Assembly (NCBI RefSeq): GCF_010119935.1
Contig: NZ_CP048209.1
Location: 6,224,001 to 6,288,000, forward strand
Reading direction: 5' to 3'
Origin: Paenibacillus lycopersici
GTDB taxonomy: Bacteria > Bacillota > Bacilli > Paenibacillales > Paenibacillaceae
Length of the DNA stretch: 64,000 nt
Shown here: one piece after another, positions 58,294-64,000 of the stretch
Layout of the letters: every line of letters begins with the position of its first letter
Numbering within the stretch: position 1 is the first letter of the stretch
The notes under the pieces: model-generated
The model's input: the letters and a program-made list of their open reading frames with translations, nothing else
Databases searched by the model: none
Told to the model about the DNA's origin: nothing
Made by a program: the position numbers and the translations under genes

Positions 58294-61104
58294 TCAACCC
58301 GTGTTTCTCAGACCCGCCGCAATGCCGTTGATCGTGAGCAGCACTTCGCGGAGCAGCTCCAGGTCGTCGGCATCGCCTTTGGCGCGCTGCTCGCGCAGTT
58401 CCTTCAGCAGCTGCACTTGCATGTAGCTGAGCGGATCCACGTACGGGTTGCGCAGGCGGATCGATTCCTGGATTACCGGTACGTTGTCCAGAATCTCTTC
58501 CTGCCCCGTAATCTGCAAGATGAACGAGGACGTGCGCGCGTACTCCTCTTCGATCTGGGTGAAGATGCGGTCGCGGATCGTTTGATCGGCGATCATGCCC
58601 GCGTATTCCTTCGCGATTTGCAGATCCGCCTTGGCCAGCGCCATCTGCAGGTTATCGATCAACGTCGTGAAGAACGGGAACTTCTCGTACATCTCGCGCA
58701 GCGTATCGAGACGCTTCGCGTCGTCCTGCACATACTCCTGCAGCGCCGTTCCCGCGGCGTACCATGCCGGCAGCAAATAGCGGCTTTGCGTCCATGCGAA
58801 CACCCAAGGGATTGCGCGAAGATCTTCGAAGCGGTCGCTTCCTTTGCGCTTCGAAGGACGCGAACCGATGTTCAGCTCGCCGACTTCCGGCAGCGGCGTC
58901 GATTCCTTGAAGAACGTCATGAAGTCCGGATCCCGGAAAATCAAATCCTGGTACTTCGTGAGCGCCGTCTCCGAAATGGTACGCGAAATTTCTTCCCATT
59001 CCGCCGTTGCGGCGTTTTCCTGCTCCGGATACTTCGCCAGGCGCGAAGCCGTTACGAGCGCCCAAGTCGCCTGCTCCAGGCTGCGGTATGCGATGCCCTT
59101 GAGCGAGTAACGCGAAGACAAGACTTCGCCCTGCTCGGTGATTTTAATGCCTCCTCCGACCGTGTGAGGCGGCTGAGCCAGGATGCTGCGGTTGAGCGGC
59201 ATGCCGCCGCGGCCAAGCGCGCCGCCGCGGCCATGGAAGAACTTCAGCTTCACGCCGAATTTCTTCGCCGAGCTCGTAATCGAATTCAGCGCTACGCGCA
59301 GCTCCCAGTTCGCCGTCACGACGCCGCCGTCCTTGTTGGAGTCGGAATAGCCGAGCATGATTTCATGCAGATTGCCGCGAGCTTCCACAGCCTGACGGTA
59401 CACCGGAAGCGCGAACAGCTGCTCCATGATGCCAGGCGCCGCATGAAGATCGTCGATCGTTTCGAACAGCGGCACCGCCTGCAGGGTGCACGTCACGTTG
59501 CCGCTTGCTTCTTTGCGGAACAAGCCTACTTCTTTGGCGAAGACCATAACCTCCAGCATGTCGCTGGCGCCTTGCGTCATGCTGATCAGATAGCTGGAAA
59601 TGCAATTCGTCCCGAACTCCGCTTGCGCCCGGTAAATCGTATGGTAGACGTCCAAGCATTCGCGCGTGCCTTCTGAATAAGCAAAATGCGGCGAAGTCAG
59701 CGGACGCGGATCGTTCAGCAGCGTGTGAAGCAGGTTAATCTTCTCGTCTTCGGACAGCGAAGCGTAGTTCGCGACGATGTTCATGTTCGCGAGGATTTCC
59801 GTCATCGCGTTCTCATGCTCTTTGCTGTGCTGGCGAACGTCGAGCGCTGCAAGGTGGAACCCGAACAGTTCGACTTGACGAATCAGCTTGCGAATATGCG
59901 TATCCGCTACATAGTCGGCGAAATGATGGCGCAGGCTGCGGTCGATGACGAGCAGATCCGCTTTCAGCTCTTCAGCGCTGTTGTAGCGCTTCGCAGAGCC
60001 TTTCAGAGACTCGTCGAACGCATTGGCCAGCTTCTCCATCATGTAGCCGATCTTGATGCGGTAAGGCTCCTTCTCGTTGCGCCAGATGTCCACGCAGCGA
60101 AGCTCGACTTGCTCGCGGTCCTTCTTGATGGACTCGATGAGCTCGTCCGAGACGTTAATGATGCTTGTGCTGAAGCTCAGCTGTCCCATTACGTCTTTCA
60201 GCAGCTCTTCGTACTTCTTAAGCGCAAGGCTGCGCTGCAAGCGCAGCGTTTCCCACGTGACGTTAGCCGTAACGGACGGATTGCCGTCCCGGTCGCCGCC
60301 GATCCAAGAGCCGAAGCGGAGATAGGTCGGAACATGCCAAGGTTCGGCGGACGGGTAATATTTATCCAGACAGCGTTCGAGTTCTTCATAGACGTTCGGA
60401 AGCACTTCGAACAGCGTCTCGTCGAAGAAGTACATGCCGTTGCGCACTTCATCGATAACGGTCGGCTTACGGTCGCGCAGCTCGTCGGTTTGCCAGAGCG
60501 TCAACACTTCGTTCAGCAGCTTCTCGTGCAATTTCTCGCGCTCGCGGAACGTCAGCGTAGGATCGTCCAGCTCCATCATCTCGGCTGCGATGCGCTGATG
60601 AATATCGAGCACGTCGCGGCGCGTTGCTTCCGTCGGATGCGCCGTCATAACCAGCTCCAGGGAAATGTCCGAGATGATCGTTTTCACGTTATCTACGGAG
60701 ATGTCCTGATCCTTCAGCACCTGAATGGCGCTTTCGATCGAGCCAGGCTGTACCTTCTCGCCCGAAGAACGCTCGTAATCGCGTTTGCGGCGAATCCGGT
60801 GGTTCTGTTCGGCGATGTTCACCAATTGGAAATAAATCGCAAATGCACGAATGACTTGGTGACGCAGCGCAGGAGTCAACGTATCGATCACTTGTTTGAA
60901 CTCCCCGTCCAGCTCCGGCAGAAACTCCGAACGAAGCGTTTTGCTCATTTCACGAATCTTCTCAACGGTTTCCAGCAGTTCGCGGCCGCCTTGATGAACG
61001 AGCACATCCCCCAAAATGTTGCCCAGGAAACGCACGTCACGTCGCAGCAAGTTGTTCGCTTGCGGTCGGTTTGTAGTCATTGTTGTACCAGCCTGTTCCG
61101 ACAT
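58294..61104 (-). CDS. ppc: Phosphoenolpyruvate carboxylase
   Basis: A 936-residue anaplerotic enzyme forming oxaloacetate from PEP and bicarbonate. The first catalytic His is in ELVMTAHPTEATRRDVL, the second conserved block is LKFFHGRGGALGRGGMP, and GYSDSNKDGG and the C-terminal GLRNTG match the family. The length is normal. The ATG at 61104 is chosen because AAGGAGG lies 7 nt upstream; a longer frame to 61134 and an internal ATG at 61080 are less likely. Confidence 0.97.
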   Translation of the reverse strand: MSEQAGTTMTTNRPQANNLLRRDVRFLGNILGDVLVHQGGRELLETVEKIREMSKTLRSEFLPELDGEFKQVIDTLTPALRHQVIRAFAIYFQLVNIAEQNHRIRRKRDYERSSGEKVQPGSIESAIQVLKDQDISVDNVKTIISDISLELVMTAHPTEATRRDVLDIHQRIAAEMMELDDPTLTFREREKLHEKLLNEVLTLWQTDELRDRKPTVIDEVRNGMYFFDETLFEVLPNVYEELERCLDKYYPSAEPWHVPTYLRFGSWIGGDRDGNPSVTANVTWETLRLQRSLALKKYEELLKDVMGQLSFSTSIINVSDELIESIKKDREQVELRCVDIWRNEKEPYRIKIGYMMEKLANAFDESLKGSAKRYNSAEELKADLLVIDRSLRHHFADYVADTHIRKLIRQVELFGFHLAALDVRQHSKEHENAMTEILANMNIVANYASLSEDEKINLLHTLLNDPRPLTSPHFAYSEGTRECLDVYHTIYRAQAEFGTNCISSYLISMTQGASDMLEVMVFAKEVGLFRKEASGNVTCTLQAVPLFETIDDLHAAPGIMEQLFALPVYRQAVEARGNLHEIMLGYSDSNKDGGVVTANWELRVALNSITSSAKKFGVKLKFFHGRGGALGRGGMPLNRSILAQPPHTVGGGIKITEQGEVLSSRYSLKGIAYRSLEQATWALVTASRLAKYPEQENAATAEWEEISRTISETALTKYQDLIFRDPDFMTFFKESTPLPEVGELNIGSRPSKRKGSDRFEDLRAIPWVFAWTQSRYLLPAWYAAGTALQEYVQDDAKRLDTLREMYEKFPFFTTLIDNLQMALAKADLQIAKEYAGMIADQTIRDRIFTQIEEEYARTSSFILQITGQEEILDNVPVIQESIRLRNPYVDPLSYMQVQLLKELREQRAKGDADDLELLREVLLTINGIAAGLRNTG

Positions 61105-61427
61105 TCCTAATCCTCCTTCAGGTTGCGGTGCCAAACCCTATCTTAGGCTTGTCGTTGGTTTGCTTAAGCAACACCAGCCAAAAGCATAATCTTCGGTTTT
61201 TGATGCAGAACGCTGCCCTAAATGTATATTTTGACGGCTTATCTTCGGCAATTGCCTTCAGCAAGCTTCACTATAAGCCAAATTAACCGGAAACGACGGT
61301 TTAATAAACTCTAACCATCATACTACAAATCACGTGACCAGAGTAGCTTTTTCACGGATGGAAGGAAAAGGAATATTCACGAGGTAAAACAAAAAGCCTT
61401 GGGATCCCAAGGCTTGAATATGTATTA
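61105..61427. other. Region between ppc and the tRNA group
   Basis: Contains the ppc upstream region and, at its right end, the tRNA terminator. No further ORF, riboswitch or clear promoter was recognised. Confidence 0.5.
61387..61416 (-). terminator. Terminator of the tRNA-Gly/Arg/Pro group
   Basis: AAGCCTTGGGATCCCAAGGCTT is a perfect palindrome followed by TTTGTTTT on the minus strand, 12 bp after the last tRNA. Confidence 0.88.
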
Positions 61428-61501
61428 TGGAGCGGGTGATGGGAATCGAACCCACGCTATTAGCTTGGAAGGCTAAAGTTCTACCATTGAACTACACCCG
61501 C
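61428..61501 (-). tRNA. tRNA-Gly (anticodon TCC)
   Basis: Cloverleaf with GCGGGTG acceptor stem, anticodon loop CTTCCAA, TTCGATT T-loop and encoded CCA end. Confidence 0.95.
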
Positions 61502-61512
61502 AAAGAAGTGAA

Positions 61513-61589
61513 TGGTCGGGATGACACGATTCGAACATGCGACCCCCTGGTCCCAAACCAGGTGCTCTACCAAGCTGAGCTACATCCCG
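61513..61589 (-). tRNA. tRNA-Pro (anticodon TGG)
   Basis: Cloverleaf with CGGGATG acceptor stem, anticodon loop TTTGGGA, T-loop TTCGAAT and encoded CCA. Confidence 0.95.
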
Positions 61590-61616
61590 ATATGCAAATC
61601 TTTTAGAGAAAATAAA

Positions 61617-61693
61617 TGGCGTGCCCTGAGAGATTCGAACTCCCGACCTTTTGATTCGTAGTCAAATGCTCTATCCAGCTGAGCTAAGGGCAC
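61617..61693 (-). tRNA. tRNA-Arg (anticodon ACG)
   Basis: Cloverleaf with GTGCCCT acceptor stem, anticodon loop CTACGAA (A34 to be deaminated to inosine), T-loop TTCGAAT and encoded CCA. Confidence 0.95.
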
Positions 61694-61696
61694 GTA

Positions 61697-61771
61697 TGGA
61701 GCGGAAGACGGGAATCGAACCCGCGACCCTCGCCTTGGCAAGGCGATGCTCTACCGCTGAGCCACTTCCGC
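61697..61771 (-). tRNA. tRNA-Gly (anticodon GCC)
   Basis: Cloverleaf with GCGGAAG acceptor stem, anticodon loop TTGCCAA, T-loop TTCGATT and encoded CCA. It is first in this group of four, read on the minus strand. Confidence 0.95.
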
Positions 61772-61927
61772 ATTTCAATGTCAGTCGCTTTTTCTCAAGC
61801 GCGACAAGTAATAATATATCATGGACCCAAACAGAATGCAACCCCAATTGAGGAAGAAAACAAACTTTTTTTCGGGATGCATTCTGTTGAGCCTTGCATA
61901 GTTATAACCAGCCGTTCTAACGGGAAG

Positions 61928-62767
61928 CTAGCTTACCTTCACCGGCTCCAATACCGGCTCTTGGGCTAACTCGTGCATCGTCTCGCCTGCAAGCGCAAAC
62001 GGGAAGCACAGCGGCACGCCTGTGCGCGGATCCGGAATGATATCCGTCTCGATGTTGAACACTTCGCGCAGAACCTCTTTGGTCATGACATTCTCCGGAG
62101 CGCCTACGCTGACGACCTTCCCCTTCTTAATGGCTACCATATGCTGCGCATAGCGGGAAGCGTGATTCAGGTCATGCACGACCATAATGATCGTTCTGCC
62201 TGCCGTTGCGTTCAAGTGGTGGAGCAGCTCCAGCACCTCGAGTTGATGCGCCATGTCCAGATAGGTTGTCGGCTCATCCAGGAAGAGCAGGTCAGTCTGC
62301 TGCGCAAGCGCCATGGCAATCCATGCACGCTGGCGTTGACCGCCCGACAGACGGTCAATGGGCCGATCTCTGAACTCCATCAGTCCGGTGCTTTCGACCG
62401 CCCATTGAATAATGGCCCGATCCTCCTTGTTCAAGGAGCCGAATCCGCGCTGATACGGAAAACGCCCATACGACACGAGCTCCGATACCGTCAGCCCGTC
62501 CGGAGCCGTCGGATTCTGCGGGAGGATCGCAAGCTGCTTCGCAACTTCCTTGGTTGACTGCTTATGGATGGACTTGCCGTCCAGCATGACCGTTCCGTTC
62601 GACGGCGCCATCAGCCTTGCCAATGTTTTCAGGATCGTGGATTTGCCGGATCCGTTCGCACCGACGAGAGCGGTGATTTTGCCTTTGGGAATCGTTATAT
62701 TCAAGTCCTCGACGATCAGACGTTCTTCGTATCCGATGTTCAAGTTGTTCGTATGCATTGCGTTCAT
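61928..62767 (-). CDS. Siderophore/iron ABC transporter ATP-binding protein (FecE/YusV type)
   Basis: A 279-residue ABC ATPase for ferric-siderophore import: Walker A is GANGSGKST (38-46), Q-loop LPQNPTAPDGLTV, signature LSGGQRQRAW and Walker B LLFLDEPTTYLDMAHQ, with the switch His in VVHDLNHASR. No permease or binding protein is adjacent, so it may serve several permeases, as YusV does. The ATG at 62767 has AAGGGG upstream. Two Fur-box-like sites precede it, implying iron repression. Confidence 0.88.
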   Translation of the reverse strand: MNAMHTNNLNIGYEERLIVEDLNITIPKGKITALVGANGSGKSTILKTLARLMAPSNGTVMLDGKSIHKQSTKEVAKQLAILPQNPTAPDGLTVSELVSYGRFPYQRGFGSLNKEDRAIIQWAVESTGLMEFRDRPIDRLSGGQRQRAWIAMALAQQTDLLFLDEPTTYLDMAHQLEVLELLHHLNATAGRTIIMVVHDLNHASRYAQHMVAIKKGKVVSVGAPENVMTKEVLREVFNIETDIIPDPRTGVPLCFPFALAGETMHELAQEPVLEPVKVS

Positions 62768-62802
62768 TCCATCCACCCCTTGCGGTTGCTTTTATTAAAT
62801 AG

Positions 62803-62851
62803 TGATAATAATTCTCACTGTAATAGTCAATAATAATGATAACCATTCTCA
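62803..62851. promoter_or_regulatory. Two Fur boxes upstream of the siderophore ATPase
   Basis: TGATAATAATTCTCA (62803-62817) matches TGATAATNATTATCA with one mismatch, and TGATAACCATTCTCA (62837-62851) with two. They lie 36-84 bp before the start, over the expected promoter. Confidence 0.75.
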
Positions 62852-63072
62852 ATAAATGCGTCAAGCGTTTTCAAATATGTATAGGAAATAAATTGTTTCG
62901 TCCGTCTAAATATTCACATTTCGAATGAATAACCTGCTTGACGTGAGCTTGCGCAAGCACTCCGTTAACAATTAGCCCTATACACAATAATTGAGCTGTG
63001 ACTGTGGATACGCCATTGCATGCATGCCTGGCTTACACATGCCAAGACTAGACTTATACACATGTTATGCAC
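62852..63072. other. Gene-free region before the second tRNA group terminator
   Basis: No ORF with a start signal and no RNA element was recognised in this stretch. It holds AT-rich DNA and the ATPase gene's upstream flank. Confidence 0.5.
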
Positions 63073-63102
63073 AAAGAGACCCTTATCATTGAGGGTCTCT
63101 TA
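63073..63102 (-). terminator. Terminator of the rRNA-linked tRNA operon
   Basis: AGAGACCCT and AGGGTCTCT arms around CAATGATA; TTTGTG follows on the minus strand, just after tRNA-Leu. Confidence 0.85.
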
Positions 63103-63107
63103 TCTGA

Positions 63108-63187
63108 TGCGCGTAGAGGGACTTGAACCCCCACGGTCGCCCGCCAGATCCTAAGTCTGGTGCGTCTGCCAATTCCGCCATACGCGC
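63108..63187 (-). tRNA. tRNA-Leu (anticodon TAG)
   Basis: Cloverleaf with GCGCGTA acceptor stem, long variable arm (GGCGGGCGACCGT region), anticodon loop CTTAGGA and T-loop TTCAAGT. The 3' end reads TCA rather than CCA, so CCA must be added or trimmed in after transcription. Confidence 0.92.
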
Positions 63188-63221
63188 ATAGTATTCAAAT
63201 TCCATTTTCTTGAGCGGAAAA

Positions 63222-63297
63222 TGGTGAGCCATGTAGGACTCGAACCTACGACACCCTGATTAAAAGTCAGGTGCTCTACCAACTGAGCTAATGGCTC
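63222..63297 (-). tRNA. tRNA-Lys (anticodon TTT)
   Basis: Cloverleaf with GAGCCAT acceptor stem, anticodon loop CTTTTAA, T-loop TTCGAGT and encoded CCA. Confidence 0.95.
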
Positions 63298-63304
63298 AAA
63301 AAGA

Positions 63305-63380
63305 TGGCTGGGGATCTAGGATTCGAACCTAGGGAATGACGGAGTCAAAGTCCGTTGCCTTACCGCTTGGCTAATCCCCA
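63305..63380 (-). tRNA. tRNA-Gln (anticodon TTG)
   Basis: Cloverleaf with TGGGGAT acceptor stem, anticodon loop CTTTGAC, T-loop TTCGAAT and encoded CCA. Confidence 0.95.
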
Positions 63381-63388
63381 CTATATTC

Positions 63389-63464
63389 TGGTGGAGGCTG
63401 AGGGGATCGAACCCCCGACCCTCTGCTTGTAAGGCAGATGCTCTCCCAGCTGAGCTAAGCCTCC
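63389..63464 (-). tRNA. tRNA-Val (anticodon TAC)
   Basis: Cloverleaf with GGAGGCT acceptor stem, anticodon loop CTTACAA, T-loop TTCGATC and encoded CCA. Confidence 0.95.
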
Positions 63465-63478
63465 GTGTTGAGAGAGAA

Positions 63479-63553
63479 TGGTGACCCGTAGGGGACTCGA
63501 ACCCCTGTTACCTCCGTGAAAGGGAGGTGTCTTAACCACTTGACCAACGGGCC
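63479..63553 (-). tRNA. tRNA-Glu (anticodon TTC)
   Basis: Cloverleaf with GGCCCGT acceptor stem (one G-U pair), anticodon loop CTTTCAC, T-loop TTCGAGT and encoded CCA. Confidence 0.95.
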
Positions 63554-63562
63554 TTGAAAATC

Positions 63563-63638
63563 TGGAGCTCTCAACCGGGATCGAACCGGTGACCTCATCC
63601 TTACCATGGATGCACTCTACCTACTGAGCTATGAGAGC
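63563..63638 (-). tRNA. tRNA-Thr (anticodon GGT)
   Basis: Cloverleaf with GCTCTCA acceptor stem, anticodon loop ATGGTAA, T-loop TTCGATC and encoded CCA. Confidence 0.95.
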
Positions 63639-63643
63639 ATGAA

Positions 63644-63719
63644 TGGCTCCCCGAACAGGACTCGAACCTGTGACAACTCGATTAACAGTCGAGTGCTCTA
63701 CCAACTGAGCTATCAGGGA
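63644..63719 (-). tRNA. tRNA-Asn (anticodon GTT)
   Basis: Cloverleaf with TCCCTGA acceptor stem (one G-U pair), anticodon loop CTGTTAA, T-loop TTCGAGT and encoded CCA. It is the first tRNA after the 23S rRNA gene, about 85 bp away. Confidence 0.95.
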
Positions 63720-63739
63720 ACGGTATGTAATTCGGGTGA

Positions 63740-63766
63740 TTTACACCCTGAAAACTGGATACGAAC
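63740..63766 (-). other. 3' strand of the 23S rRNA processing stalk
   Basis: On the minus strand GTATCCAGTTTTCAGGGTG follows the 23S gene. Bacillota 23S leaders carry the complementary TGAAAACTGGATAC word, and the two pair to form the precursor stem cut by RNase III or Mini-III. The 5' partner is beyond the window. Confidence 0.6.
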
Positions 63767-63804
63767 CTTTGCGAAGGTCTTTCATTAGCTGAAGAGCATG
63801 CATG

Positions 63805-64000
63805 TTGGATAAGCCCTCGACCGATTAGTATTCGTCAGCTCCACGCATTGCTGCGCTTCCACCTCGAACCTATCAACCTCGTCGTCTTCAAGGGGTCTTA
63901 CGTACTGGGAAATCTCATCTTGAGGGGGGCTTCACGCTTAGATGCTTTCAGCGCTTATCCCGTCCGCACTTGGCTACCCAGCGGTGCTCCTGGCGGAACA
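63805..64000 (-). rRNA. 23S ribosomal RNA, 3' end (partial)
   Basis: The minus strand reads CGTAAGACCCCTTGAAGACG, ACGAGGTTGATAGGTTCGAG and GCTGACGAATACTAATCGGT then CGAGGGCTTATCC, the conserved 3' end of bacterial 23S rRNA. The gene continues beyond the right edge. The exact 3' end is within a few bases of 63805. Confidence 0.96.

Noticed and set aside
61105..61427. Riboswitch or T-box upstream of ppc
   Set aside because: No conserved T-box sequence or riboswitch core was found in the leader.

Overview
The window looks like the chromosome of a spore-forming, GC-rich member of the Paenibacillaceae (Paenibacillus/Cohnella type). The main evidence is the gene order sigW-rsiW-cdaA-cdaR-glmM-glmS with a glmS ribozyme, a four-gene ger spore-germination operon, Bacillota-type regulators (cre-like sites, TnrA/GlnR boxes, Fur boxes) and strong GGAGG ribosome binding sites. 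These identifications come from reading protein and DNA motifs; no database search was run.

Layout. 1-10 kb: partial alcohol dehydrogenase, GAPDH, a MetF-like protein, and a sugar-catabolic group (TIM-barrel isomerase, Gfo/Idh oxidoreductase, CBM9-like protein, DUF4091 protein) facing a divergent AraC regulator. 3-12 kb: the gaps hold a series of unrelated tandem-repeat arrays (units of about 13, 39 and 51 bp and others). 12-16 kb: a compact module of a mini TnrA-like MerR regulator, tatC, a Tat-signal amine oxidase, an exported RidA-family protein and tatA, with two perfect TnrA/GlnR-type boxes between the divergent arms. 16-20 kb: a GH172/DUF2961 protein, then MFS transporter plus isochorismatase-like hydrolase facing a TetR regulator with two operator palindromes. 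20-24 kb: small hypotheticals and a gene-fragment scar. 24-31 kb: an ECF sigma factor fused to a degenerate peptidase-like domain, a histidine phosphatase, AraC and HxlR regulators, an SRPBCC protein, and a deleted IS3-family element inserted in the loop of a transcription terminator. 31-36 kb: gerA-gerC-gerD-like-gerB.

36-43 kb: a catabolic cluster that fits D-apiose use: amidohydrolase (possible lactonase), GntR regulator, TIM-barrel protein (OiaC-like candidate), ApnO-like oxidoisomerase, Gfo/Idh dehydrogenase (ApsD-like candidate), a cytosolic apiosidase-like (DUF4038, GH140-type) hydrolase and an NAD-dependent epimerase, with GTATAC-centred palindromes at both outward promoters. 43-49.3 kb: an AT-richer island with a CUT1-type ABC importer (permease, permease, lipoprotein) and a YesS-like membrane AraC regulator, flanked by two copies of a roughly 165-bp segment.

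49.9-61 kb: the conserved minus-strand block sigW, rsiW, cdaA, cdaR, glmM, glmS, and ppc, linking envelope stress, c-di-AMP synthesis and amino-sugar synthesis. A perfect SigW-type promoter lies between sigW and rsiW rather than upstream of sigW. 61-64 kb: two tRNA groups (11 genes) around a Fur-boxed siderophore-type ABC ATPase, ending in the 3' end of a 23S rRNA gene on the minus strand.
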